DNA of 64,000 nucleotides from the NCBI RefSeq assembly GCF_016587355.1, contig NZ_BNJF01000006.1, forward strand, positions 186,001-250,000. Direction: 5' to 3'. The translations under genes were made by a program, and so were the position numbers. The notes under the pieces were generated by a model. The model did no database searches. It worked only from the letters and a program-made list of their open reading frames with translations, and was not told where the DNA came from. Of this stretch, positions 17,256 through 26,248 are shown one piece after another (positions within the stretch are counted from its first letter, which is position 1; each line of letters begins with the position of its first letter). Source of the stretch: Ktedonospora formicarum. Lineage in GTDB: Bacteria; Chloroflexota; Ktedonobacteria; Ktedonobacterales; Ktedonobacteraceae.

Positions 17256-18690
17256 ATGCGCCCCTTATCCTGGCATCCTCCAGTTGAACCATCATCCCTT
17301 GAGCAAAATATCATCCTACACATCAAGCGAGCAAAGTTGTTTATCTTTCTCCGACATCACCGCCATGAACTCTTTGATGACGCTTTCCAAGAAGAACTGG
17401 CGACGTTTTATGCGCCGCGTCTCCGTGGACAGTCTCCCATTCCCCCGCGCAATTAGCCCCGGCAACCATTGTTCAAGCATACACGGGTGTCTCGGATGAT
17501 GAAGTCATTGAAGCAACGCTCATGGATCGGCGCTGACAATTAGTGCTCGACTGCCTGGATATCGATAAGCCGTTATCCGAAACTGACCCACATATGGACA
17601 AGCCATATCTGGTGTTCGGTTCCTGCTTCAACGAACAACCTGCCTGGTTTCCCAGGTCTTACAGGATCTCCACAGGCGTACATTCCGACGTAACTCGCCG
17701 TACTAGCAATGAGTAGAGCAGATGAGTCAAGGGCCTTAAATGTCTACAAATGGCAAGAAATGTTCATAGTTCAAGAAGCTATGATCACCCCCATTCAGCA
17801 AAGGAACCCTGGTAGCTTTTCGGAAGCGTCTCATCGAAGCACACGTGGATCGCCGACTCATTGAGCGAACCATCGAGCTTGCCAACCAGAACCAGGAGTT
17901 TGGTTCACGAGCATTACGTGCTGCCCTGGATAGCAGCCCATTATGGGAGCCGGACGAGTCGAGGATACGTTCAATTTGGTAGGACACGCACTCAAAAAGG
18001 TTCTGCGCGTGGTAGCTGATCAACAGGAGCGAGATCTGGTCGAGGTAGCGAAGGAGGCAAAAGTAGAGTTGATTTGTGAAAGCAGCCTGAAGGCGGCGTT
18101 GGACCGTGATTGGGATCAGCAAATCCAGAAAGACGAGGCGTTGGGGATGGTTTTGAACGTGTTACAAGCTGTGGAAACCTGGGTACAGACCCTGCAACAG
18201 GAAGATGCGCAATTGGCTCAGCGGTCTCTTTCAGTTGCACAACAGATCCAAGCGCAAGATGTAGAAGTCAATGAGCAGGGAAAAGCAAGTCTGATCAAAG
18301 GCATGGCAAAAAATCGGCGCATCAGCGTCGAAGACCCTGAGATGCGTCATAGTCGCAAAAGTCGCAGTGTGCGTGTCGATGGATACAAGCGGCATGTGCT
18401 CCATGACCTGGACACCGGCCTCATCCGAGCCGTAGGAATCACTCCAGCGAACTCGCCCGAAGCCAGCGTGACCGAAGCTATCAGTGCAGATTTGGCTCAG
18501 CAAGCAGCTTCCTTGGAGGAACTGCATATCGATCGAGCGTATTTGAGCAGCCATCTGGTTCGTGAGCGCGGCGACGACCTGGAGATCTATTGCAAAGCCA
18601 GGCCAATTCCCAATGGCAAACGCTTCCACAAGCAAGCTTTCACCCTGGATTAGGAACGACAGATCATTCAATGTCCCGCCAAGAGAGTCT
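17256..18690 (+). pseudogene. Degenerate IS1182-like DDE transposase, interrupted by a solo element
   Basis: Pieces of one transposase run through the region. IKRAKLFIFLRHHRHELFDD and RGQSPIPP (17256-17456) come first, then in another frame APATIVQAYTGVSDDEVIEA and QLVLDCLDIDKP with an internal TGA. After the solo element come PFSKGTLVAFRKRLIEAHVD and RALRAALDSSPLW, then GRVEDTFNLVGHALKKVLRV through to HKQAFTLD. After a TAG it continues ERQIIQCPAKRV. Several frameshifts and stops make it inactive. Removing 17570-17787 restores the codons for DKP-PFSKG. Confidence 0.8.
17570..17787 (-). mobile_element. Solo IS607-derived element E (divergent, minus orientation)
   Basis: Reading the minus strand, the last ~135 bp match the solo consensus: CGGCGAGTTACGTCGGAATG, ACGCCTGTGGAGATCCTGTA, GAAGCAGGAACCGAAC, a hairpin around ATATGGCTTGTCCATAT, and GTTTCGGATAACGG. 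The left end differs from the 231-bp copies but keeps a CTTCTTGAA block. About 218 bp, no open frame. The host transposase reads GAT AAG CCC CCA TTC when it is excised, fixing both ends and the GG/CC junction. Confidence 0.8.
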
Positions 18691-18766
18691 AGTTGGCTGA
18701 CACCTTGGGAAGAAAGGGTTCTATCAGTTCCCATTGGGCATCTGTGACATCCGATGGATAGGCTTT
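18689..18766 (-). pseudogene. IS5-family transposase N-terminal scrap
   Basis: The minus strand reads KAYPSDVTDAQWELIEPFLP followed by KVSAN and a stop. This is the conserved opening of IS5-group transposases (normally YPSDLTDAQW). Only 25 codons remain. Confidence 0.65.
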
Positions 18767-18876
18767 AGTTTGCTCGTCTCACACGTCACATTGGTCCTTT
18801 TGGCTCATCTGTTCGGGGTTAAAACAAGTTTCTTGAAGAGGAGACAAATATCTCTTTCCGTTAGCATTTGTTGCTC

Positions 18877-18905
18877 TTGCGTTCGTCCTTCATTTCTGCT
18901 ATAAT
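18877..18905 (+). promoter_or_regulatory. Promoter inside solo element 1
   Basis: TTGCGT (18877-18882), a 17-bp spacer and a perfect TATAAT (18900-18905). Transcription would begin about 18912, at the start of the conserved structured region. Confidence 0.7.
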
Positions 18906-18911
18906 TACTCC

Positions 18912-19048
18912 TCGTACGGTGAGTTACACCGGAATGCACGCCTGTGGAGATCCTGTAAGACCCGGTAGATCCAGGCAAGTTGTTCGTTGAAGCAGGAACC
19001 GAACGCGAAATATGGCTTGTCCATATTTGGGTAAGTTTCGGATAACGG
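18912..19048 (+). ncRNA. Putative solo omega-RNA 1 (guide starts at 19049)
   Basis: About 136 nt from the predicted start to the element end. It contains the stem CGGTGAGTTACACCG, the ACGCCTGTGGA and GAAGCAGGAACCGAACG blocks shared with the tnpB copies, and a right-end hairpin AAATATGG-CTTGT-CCATATTT. The bases after 19048 (TTCGTTCTCCTTTC...) would be the guide. No experiment or folding was done. Confidence 0.6.
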
Positions 19049-19097
19049 TTCGTTCTCCTTTCTTCTATCGGCTACTCTTCGTTCTTGGGAAAGTCTC

Positions 19098-20432
19098 TCA
19101 AAGCGGATCGGGAGCTGGAGTGAGCAAATGGGTAATGCCCTCCTGATAGGCCCACTGACCCTGCTCTTGCATCTTGCTAACGACAGGAGCGAAGAGAGAG
19201 GGAAGAGTCTTCAATTGGGCCAGCTCGCCAGTGGGGGCTGCCAGTCCTCCGGCTTGCAATGCGAGCATATAGGCTTCAGGATCGATATGCCAGGGGGAGA
19301 GGCGCTCAGTGTAGCGTGCTAGGAGATGGGCTGCGATCTGTAGTCCCTTCAAATCGAAATCGCCGCTGTAATAAAAATGGTGGTCAGGTGAGGCAACGAC
19401 GAGCAGATCGAGCAGCGCTGTTGCCGCGACACTGGGCCAGCCAGCGGTGCAGATCAGGGTTGGTGGCCTCTGGGTGTTGCTTAACCTATCACTCATCTCC
19501 TCAAAGACCTGGGGATTCTCAATAATGTAGGTGTTCGTCGTGGCGGGCCAGGCGCTATGCCACGCCAATATCTGGCGTAAGGGCAGAAGGAGGACGCGCG
19601 CTCCCGCCGCCGTGAGAAGTGGGTCTGGAGTGCTATCCATAGACACTGCGCCTCCCAGGTGAAAGACGGCAACGCTCGACGAGATGGTATCGACCTGGAG
19701 CCCAACGTCTGCGTAGAGGCGCAGCTCCGCTTCTCGGTCCTGTGCAGGGAGGGGCGCTGAATGTTCCGTCAGATCATGAAGGGCCAGCAGGAGGAGGCGT
19801 CCCGCCGCGCGGTTGGGATCGAGCATGTGGGGATCTCCACTTGTCCTTTGCGCAAAGAGCGCCAGGCGTTGTGGGGCTTCGCGCCCTGGCAGCTCGTCAA
19901 GGATGCGCGCGACATAGCGTATTGTCGTGAGCTGGCGCTCTTGTTCCCCGTGCTCAGCGTTTTTGGCGCGCGAGAAGAGCCAGGTCAGCCCGTGCACCCC
20001 ATCCTCAAGCCAGGTGCGCCCACGACCCTCTGAGGGAAGATGTGCCGTGAGCTCCTTCAAGGTAGTCTTAAATGTCTCATGGTGGGCGGCGCGAGCGGCG
20101 CGGTGCTGTGGACGCGTGATCAGAGACGAGGCCGGGAAGCTGGCCGCGAGCAACTCGGGGAGCGTGCAGGCGAAACCGCTTTGCCTGAGTGCTGTATCGA
20201 GATCCCTGAGACGGAGCTTGAGGAGGCCAGGGGGATAGGCTGGTTTACCAAGAAAACTCGCGATCTCACGCCGCTCCTGGGGCGTGCTCTCCTCCAATAC
20301 CACCTGTCCTCCAACCTGTCCCTGCTCAACATACTTCTGGCGCACAAGCGCGAGCAGGCGCGAGAAGCCCTCTTGGGTGAAGAAGGAGACAGCCCTCTGG
20401 ACGTTTGGATTCTCGCGCGGTGCTTCTGACAT
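19098..20432 (-). CDS. jetD: Wadjet type III JetD (TIGR02679/DUF2399, Toprim nuclease)
   Basis: 444 residues of the TIGR02679 family. The C-terminal DUF2399 part is a Toprim-like domain: NTYIIENPQVFEEM (Glu305), then CTAGWPSVAATALLDLL, then HFYYSGDFDLKGLQIA with the metal-binding Asp358 and Asp360. In Wadjet systems JetD is the nuclease that cleaves plasmid DNA extruded by the JetABC SMC-like motor. It is the last gene, 11 bp after jetC. Full length with catalytic acids present. The solo element 1 right end lies about 50 bp beyond its stop. Confidence 0.92.
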   Translation of the reverse strand: MSEAPRENPNVQRAVSFFTQEGFSRLLALVRQKYVEQGQVGGQVVLEESTPQERREIASFLGKPAYPPGLLKLRLRDLDTALRQSGFACTLPELLAASFPASSLITRPQHRAARAAHHETFKTTLKELTAHLPSEGRGRTWLEDGVHGLTWLFSRAKNAEHGEQERQLTTIRYVARILDELPGREAPQRLALFAQRTSGDPHMLDPNRAAGRLLLLALHDLTEHSAPLPAQDREAELRLYADVGLQVDTISSSVAVFHLGGAVSMDSTPDPLLTAAGARVLLLPLRQILAWHSAWPATTNTYIIENPQVFEEMSDRLSNTQRPPTLICTAGWPSVAATALLDLLVVASPDHHFYYSGDFDLKGLQIAAHLLARYTERLSPWHIDPEAYMLALQAGGLAAPTGELAQLKTLPSLFAPVVSKMQEQGQWAYQEGITHLLTPAPDPL

Positions 20433-20443
20433 CTCTTGCCTGC

Positions 20444-23400
20444 CTATTCTGCTGTATGATAGTGCTTATCGCTCCAGAAGGATGCCGAGGCGGTCGCTAC
20501 GGACGAGCCCTTTTGATGGATCATCAAGTAGCGGGCGCTGGCAGGGATGCGCGAGCCCTCGCCACTGACCTGAGGTCCCGTCATGATCCATTGGAAGTCC
20601 TGTGAGACCAGGAACTCCATGATCCGCTGGGTATTGGTCGCGCTTACCTTATCAAAAGCCTCGTCGAGTGCCAGCAGGCGCGGCGCACCCGGTGCGGCAT
20701 TTCTGTAGAGCGCGCCTAGAGCGGCGAAGAGAGGAACATAGAGCGCGAAGAGCTGCTCGGCACCGCTTCGTGTTCCCGCTACGCGATCTGTCAGGCGTTG
20801 ACGTTGCCCCCCTGTTGGCGTGACCCAGACATCAAAGTGGAACCACTCACGATAGTCAAAGATTTGCTCCAGTGCCTCAATGAAGTTCATATCGGGCGCT
20901 TCTTGCTGGCGCAGGCGCACCGCCTCAATTTCGCGCCGGAACGCGCCCATGAGCGTCTCGGTCTCTTCTTGTGTTAATGTCTGTGCTGGTTTGCGCAGGA
21001 GGCGGTGGTGTTGGGCAAGCTGACTCCCCAGCGTAGTTTGATCGTACTCGGTCGTGGGCTTCCATTGGAGAGCGTAATGCTCGCCGATCATGGGCAAATT
21101 GCTGAGCACGCTGTTAATCTGTTGAATCCACTCCTCAGCCTCAAGAATATGGGTACGAATGGCCTCTGCGATCTCCTGCAGCAGGAAGTCCTCAAACAGT
21201 TGCCGCTCCTCTTCGTCGAGCAGGGTTTCTTGCATCTCGATGCGTTCACGTAAGATTGTCAGGAGCTCGATTGGGCGACTCCTATGCTCGTTCAGGTATC
21301 TGATATCCCCCTGATCATCGAGATCTGGCCCATATTCGAGCAGGATGGGCTGCTCATGATTGAACGTGCGTGAGAGCGTGTTAAAGGCTTCGCGATACGC
21401 ATTCTCAAGCTGTTCTTTGCGCGTCGGAATCTCGCTTTCCGCAAGATCTCCTTGCAGTAAGAGGCTTGTGGCTGAGAGCGGATCGACCTTCTGAACTGCG
21501 ATCAGCTCTTCCACAGGATACATCTGGAGCAGGTCCAGGAAATGGGTCTGCTTCTGGGTGCGCTCCTCCTGGGCAAGCTCCAGGTAGGCTTCTCCTTCTG
21601 CGAGATTTCCTCTAAAGTTCTGACAGCGCTCGTCGGCGCGCGTGAACTTCTGTTTGGTTTCATCGAGCTCGGTCGTGAGGAGTTTATCGCGCTCATGCAG
21701 TGAGTGGAGTCGCTCGCCGAGTTCCTCGGTATTGGTATGTGAAGTTACACGTTGAAATTCTTGCATCTCAGCCTGGGCTTGTAGGGCCTGTTGCCGTATA
21801 TTGTTATACAGGCGAGTGGTATTGGCTTCGTTGTCCCTCGCCTTCTCCAGAGCGGCAAGGGCCTGGCGATGTTCCTCCCAGGTATGCGTGATGCTCTGGA
21901 ATTGTGTTTGTAGGGCGTGCGCCTGGTTCTTCAGTTCTATGATGCCGATGAGCGCACTCTGGACGCGACGATGATCATTGACGAGCGGCTGGAGGCCCCG
22001 ACTCTCACGCTCTAATTGCGCGATGATAGTGTTGTAGCTCTGACGTGCCTCCTGCGTCTGCTGGCGCGCCTTCTGATAGCGCCCCCTTGCCGTATCGAGT
22101 GTCTGACGGGTCTGGACGAGCTCGGGGTAGAGCTCAGACATACCGCTCTGTGGGAGTGCCTTGCGCAGCCGCGCTTGCTGCTCTTGCAAGTGCGCCAACT
22201 GCTTCTCATAGTCGAGCAGGCGAGTAGTATACCAGTGCAACTCCTCTTCTAGCCTTGCTCGCTTCGCGTCCAACTCTTCCAGTTCGCGCTGCCTGGTGCG
22301 CAGGCGTGTCTCCTGACCGATACACTTCGCGAGCCCTGGACCAGCGTGCCCTGTGAGGAAGCCATGTGTCCACATTCTGTCATCATCGGTGCTATAGAGT
22401 ACGCTCATTCTGCTGTGAGCTTGCTGCCCCAGTCCCGCGATGATCTCGTTGGTGAGGGTTTGCCAATCGATCTGGCTTTCTCCAATACTCATGTCGAAGC
22501 ACAATGCGCTGCTATAGTCTGTTTGCTCCTCCAAAGGCTGCAAGCGTGAGATGTCCAGGCGACAATCGCTGAGAGCTTCGTGAGCCAGCAGGGCGTCGGC
22601 GGCACCCAGATGCTCGGGAGCGATGACGAGAGCATCAAGCAGTCCTGCGTCTTCCAGGGCATATTCAATACGCCCCTGTTTCTGCCCATCAAGATCGGGC
22701 GCGAAGGTGAGCAGGCTATACAGTGGACGCGCTATGATGCCTTCTTCCGCCAGGCGCGCGCGTGCGCGAATGTGGCGAGGGGAGCGTGGAGGGGTATACT
22801 CAGGTTCTGCCTGCTTCTGCTCATAGAGGGCCTTGAGGTCTTCGATCTCACGCATCCGTCCACCGGTAAGAAGCTGGAGCTCATTCATCTCATCCTGAGT
22901 CAGGTCGGCTGCCTCAACTAAGTCACGCTCAAGGCGCTCAATTGTCTGGCGATACTCATTGAGCAATGACGCGAACTGCTCAACCAGGTTTCCGGTATTC
23001 ATCTCATCTTCTTCTCGCATGTCGCTGTCTTCTTCAGGCGCAGGCATGTCGAGAGAATAGTCCTCGCTGTGGTGAGAGGGACGGAATTCGGCGAGTGCTT
23101 GATCGAGCCGCTCCTGCGCCTGCCGGGCCCGGTCCTGGAGTCCCTGAAGGTGGCGGCGCGCGTCATCTAATTCTTGAAAGCGGGTTGTCTCAAGTTGGCG
23201 TGCGTATTGCACCTTGCTGTCCAGTTGCTCCCGTTGCTGATGGAGCGTTTCAAGACGATGAAGCCAGGCAATACGCTCATCTGATTGCTCTCCAAGCATG
23301 GATGCCACACCCAGGGGAACTTCAGGTGTGGCTGGCGTCTCAGGAGAGAGGGCGGTGATCTGGCTGATAGCGCTTTCTAGTTGCACAACGGCGGTTTCCC

Positions 23401-24814
23401 AGAGTGCCTCGTCGGCAGCGATGCGACGCAGGGTATGCAGGCGGGTTTCGCTTTCCTCCTTCATCTTCGTAAAACGTACACGTTGACGGTAAACTCCTTC
23501 AGTGCTGGCCTCGATAGAGTGACGCGCTGCTTCAAGACTCTGCTGCTGTAGATGCATTTGTGACGTGACCGCTTGCAGATGCTCGCGACCTGCAGCCAAT
23601 TGCATTGCGACCTGCAGCCCCTCACTGGCTTCCAGGGCCTTGATCTGTCCATGTATCTGCTGCTGCTCCTCCTGGAGCGTACGCGAGCGCTGCTCAGCGT
23701 CGTTGCGCTCGCGCTCGGCCCGCTCGAGCGAGCGGCGCATACTCGTCACTCGTTCCTGGGTGGCGTCCGCGATCCAGTGAACACCTTTATATTCGCAAGC
23801 GGCCAGTTGCGCGCGAACAGTGGCGAGGTGCTGTTGTGCCTGATGGGTGTGTGTGGCTGCGCGAAAGGCTTCCTGGACGCGTTCAATCTCGCTCTGGATG
23901 GCGTCGATGCGCTCAATGGTGCCAATTACGCGCGAAGTGGTTTCGCTCGAAATCTTGCGCAGGGACATCTTCAGATAGTCATTGACACGCGAGAAATTCA
24001 ATTCCGTGCTCAAGTTAGGGCGGCGAAGGATCAGAAGAAGATTGATAAGCTTCTCAAAGTCTTTTACATCATGGAAGCCGAAGAGGTAGCGCGCGACCTG
24101 CCGTTCATACTCTGCCTGGGTCTCGCAGACCATTCCATGGCCCTCAAGCACCTGTTTGAAGCGCAGGTGATCGTAGGCGCGTTGCTCATGGCGGTTGTTG
24201 GTTTCATAGACTGTGTCGAAATCATAGCCCAGCCGTGAGCCGTCGGTAATCAAGAAGCGCAGGGGTCGAATACGCTCGGTTGTATTGGCATTGCCCGCGA
24301 TGCTCAGGCCAACGGTCAGGAAACGTGTGCGCTCTCGGTCCCCATTCTCCCAGCGCTGGCGCAACTCGTCCGCAATTGGAGGCGCATCAGGGTGGCACCA
24401 TTCAAACTCCAGGGCGATATAGGCCGTCCTGCGCTCATGATGGTACGGGGTGGCTGAGTCTGCTCCACCAAGGACATAATACTCGATGCGTCGCTCACGG
24501 CCCCCGAAGGTGTCGAGGCGATTGGGGCGGAGGTCTCCCTCTAGAGCAAGTGGCAGGGCGGCTGTGAGCACCGTTGATTTGCCACTCGCGTTCTCTCCGG
24601 CCAGGAAGAGGCGACCATGTGGAATCTCGAACTCCTGGCGTCCATAGAGCCAGAAGTTCGTCAGGATGACGCGTCGCAGACGATAGCCCTTTGGCCCTCC
24701 TGCCTGCGCCTGTAAGATTTCGACGAAGCGGGTGACCTGGCGTGTAAGTATATCTTCAGAGGCTTCATCCAGCGTGGCCGACCACGCGGCAAGGGTATCA
24801 AACGTTTCTTGCAT
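20444..24814 (-). CDS. jetC: Wadjet type III JetC (TIGR02680, SMC/SbcC-like ATPase)
   Basis: 1456 residues. The N-terminal ATPase half begins RLRRVILTNFWLYGRQEFEI, with Walker A GENASGKST at residues 73-81. Long coiled-coil arms rich in Glu, Gln, Arg and Ala fill about 280-1200 (QTEARLHTLRR-like heptads), with a hinge-like interruption around 640-800. The C-terminal half carries the ABC signature region RVAGTRSGAEQLFALYVPLF and Walker B PRLLALDEAFDKV. TIGR02680 proteins are the loop-extruding motor of this anti-plasmid system. The start ATG at 24814 has an AAGGAAA site, 13 bp after jetB. Confidence 0.95.
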   Translation of the reverse strand: MQETFDTLAAWSATLDEASEDILTRQVTRFVEILQAQAGGPKGYRLRRVILTNFWLYGRQEFEIPHGRLFLAGENASGKSTVLTAALPLALEGDLRPNRLDTFGGRERRIEYYVLGGADSATPYHHERRTAYIALEFEWCHPDAPPIADELRQRWENGDRERTRFLTVGLSIAGNANTTERIRPLRFLITDGSRLGYDFDTVYETNNRHEQRAYDHLRFKQVLEGHGMVCETQAEYERQVARYLFGFHDVKDFEKLINLLLILRRPNLSTELNFSRVNDYLKMSLRKISSETTSRVIGTIERIDAIQSEIERVQEAFRAATHTHQAQQHLATVRAQLAACEYKGVHWIADATQERVTSMRRSLERAERERNDAEQRSRTLQEEQQQIHGQIKALEASEGLQVAMQLAAGREHLQAVTSQMHLQQQSLEAARHSIEASTEGVYRQRVRFTKMKEESETRLHTLRRIAADEALWETAVVQLESAISQITALSPETPATPEVPLGVASMLGEQSDERIAWLHRLETLHQQREQLDSKVQYARQLETTRFQELDDARRHLQGLQDRARQAQERLDQALAEFRPSHHSEDYSLDMPAPEEDSDMREEDEMNTGNLVEQFASLLNEYRQTIERLERDLVEAADLTQDEMNELQLLTGGRMREIEDLKALYEQKQAEPEYTPPRSPRHIRARARLAEEGIIARPLYSLLTFAPDLDGQKQGRIEYALEDAGLLDALVIAPEHLGAADALLAHEALSDCRLDISRLQPLEEQTDYSSALCFDMSIGESQIDWQTLTNEIIAGLGQQAHSRMSVLYSTDDDRMWTHGFLTGHAGPGLAKCIGQETRLRTRQRELEELDAKRARLEEELHWYTTRLLDYEKQLAHLQEQQARLRKALPQSGMSELYPELVQTRQTLDTARGRYQKARQQTQEARQSYNTIIAQLERESRGLQPLVNDHRRVQSALIGIIELKNQAHALQTQFQSITHTWEEHRQALAALEKARDNEANTTRLYNNIRQQALQAQAEMQEFQRVTSHTNTEELGERLHSLHERDKLLTTELDETKQKFTRADERCQNFRGNLAEGEAYLELAQEERTQKQTHFLDLLQMYPVEELIAVQKVDPLSATSLLLQGDLAESEIPTRKEQLENAYREAFNTLSRTFNHEQPILLEYGPDLDDQGDIRYLNEHRSRPIELLTILRERIEMQETLLDEEERQLFEDFLLQEIAEAIRTHILEAEEWIQQINSVLSNLPMIGEHYALQWKPTTEYDQTTLGSQLAQHHRLLRKPAQTLTQEETETLMGAFRREIEAVRLRQQEAPDMNFIEALEQIFDYREWFHFDVWVTPTGGQRQRLTDRVAGTRSGAEQLFALYVPLFAALGALYRNAAPGAPRLLALDEAFDKVSATNTQRIMEFLVSQDFQWIMTGPQVSGEGSRIPASARYLMIHQKGSSVATASASFWSDKHYHTAE

Positions 24815-24827
24815 AGGGTCGCTTTCC

Positions 24828-26192
24828 TTACTCTAATCCCGGTAGACTTGTGGCGCTTACCTTCATTGTCGTCCGTCTCGTGGTTGTCTTTCCTCGTCTA
24901 TGGCTGGAAGTCGAGGCTTCCTGGGCGGGCTTCTCATAGGTGGCGGCATAACGCGCTGCGGTGGGCAAGATCAATATCTGCCCGGTCTCATCGGGTCCAC
25001 GCAGCAATCCGACCTGCCGCATTTTCTTGTACACCTCTTGGAGCAGGCTGCGTGAGCTTTTATTGCGAGCCTCATTGCCCCAGTGCTCTCCATGTTGTTC
25101 GCGAACGGTGTAAAAGAGGTCTGTCATATCCTCGATTGTGATGCGCAGACAGCCATATGCATCGGGAGGGCTCCAGGAGTGTGTCTCGACCCGGTCTCTG
25201 ATGGCCTGACAGAGGAGAAGCGCGATCTGATCATTGGTGCCATATGGCGTCAAGGCCGTGATGGGACCCGTTGCCATCCCGCTTGCGCGGACGACACAGG
25301 CATAGTCGCGTCGTATATCCAGTAGCCAGCCAAAGGTATCCAGCAATTCGTTGGCGATGTGTTCCGCATGAACGCGTAATTCGTCAAAGGCGTTGGGATC
25401 GTCGAAGCGGAAGATGGCTGGACCGAGCAAGAGCGCGCGCCAGGCCCGCTTCAGCGGCGACTTCTCAGGCAGGTCATGCAGAACGTTCGGTTGGAGGGTC
25501 ATCGTTGGATCTTGCAGGCGAGTCATCATGCATTCAATCGCGTGTGGATGGAGTGCTGCGACCAGCGAACGTGCTGCGGAGGTGAACTCATACAGGACAT
25601 CGGCAGTATTGGCCTGCTCGACCCATTCCCTGGTCTGCCCATCCACCAGTTGGAGCCCGCCCAGCTCTTCTAGGGAGTGAAGCGCGCGCTGCATACTATA
25701 GCGATCGCCTGACCTGCGGAAATCGAAGGGTTCCTCACCATCCAACCCTAGCGCCGACTGTTCCTGGATCTGCTCTGCGACCTGGGAGAGCAAGAATTGC
25801 TGCTCGTTACCGCGGCCTGTTAATTGACGATTCTCGGAGTACCAGAGCAGCCATGTCAGGCAGGCAAAATCCTTTGGCTCCTTCAAGCGGTCATACAGAT
25901 AACCAGGTGTTGTTGCGCTCAGGTGACGCTCAAGTCGAACGAGACCACTATGGCGTTGAATACGCCAGCCTGTATGTTGGTCATGCCAGCTTTGCAACGT
26001 ATGATAATGATGCTGTACCAGTCGAAAGAGATCCCCCTGTTTGGCGAAGATGATCTCTTTCTCCAGCAAAGCCACATGGGCTTTGAGAAGATCCGCAGTC
26101 ATGGTTGCGTGCCGAATCGAGGTACGCTCCCGCTGGGATGAACGTGTTTCTGGCACTCTCGCCTCGTTTCGCTGAACCTCAATCTCTTGCAT
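24828..26192 (-). CDS. jetB: Wadjet type III JetB (TIGR02678/DUF2398)
   Basis: 454 residues. Family features are the N-terminal HVALLEKEIIFAKQGDLFRL region, RHLSATTPGYLYDRLKEPKD, and a winged-helix-rich C-terminal half ending near LRGPDETGQILILPTAARYA. By analogy with MukE/condensin-like complexes this is the small kite-type subunit that bridges JetA and JetC. It lies between jetA (56 bp) and jetC (13 bp) on the same strand. Confidence 0.92.
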   Translation of the reverse strand: MQEIEVQRNEARVPETRSSQRERTSIRHATMTADLLKAHVALLEKEIIFAKQGDLFRLVQHHYHTLQSWHDQHTGWRIQRHSGLVRLERHLSATTPGYLYDRLKEPKDFACLTWLLWYSENRQLTGRGNEQQFLLSQVAEQIQEQSALGLDGEEPFDFRRSGDRYSMQRALHSLEELGGLQLVDGQTREWVEQANTADVLYEFTSAARSLVAALHPHAIECMMTRLQDPTMTLQPNVLHDLPEKSPLKRAWRALLLGPAIFRFDDPNAFDELRVHAEHIANELLDTFGWLLDIRRDYACVVRASGMATGPITALTPYGTNDQIALLLCQAIRDRVETHSWSPPDAYGCLRITIEDMTDLFYTVREQHGEHWGNEARNKSSRSLLQEVYKKMRQVGLLRGPDETGQILILPTAARYAATYEKPAQEASTSSHRRGKTTTRRTTMKVSATSLPGLE

Positions 26193-26248
26193 TTCCTCTA
26201 TCCTGCATGAACTGAAACAAACTAGGCTTCTCTGAAAGGCCTGATCGT

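Larger units (their letters stand above)
18818..19048 (+). mobile_element. Solo omega-RNA element 1 (231 bp)
   Basis: Non-coding element, identical in length (231 bp) to those at 30201 and 39390 and sharing almost all positions. It starts GTTAAAACAAGTTTCTTGAA after GGG and ends GTTTCGGATAACGG. It sits between transposase debris and the 3' end of the Wadjet operon. There is no reading frame for a protein. The right half matches the omega-RNA/right end of the tnpB copies. Confidence 0.88.

Noticed and set aside
18840..18905. TTGACA-like box in the solo elements (TTGACA in copies 2 and 3, TTAGCA in copy 1) as the -35
   Set aside because: It lies more than 30 bp from the -10; the TTGCGT/TTGCAT box with exactly 17 bp in all three copies fits better.
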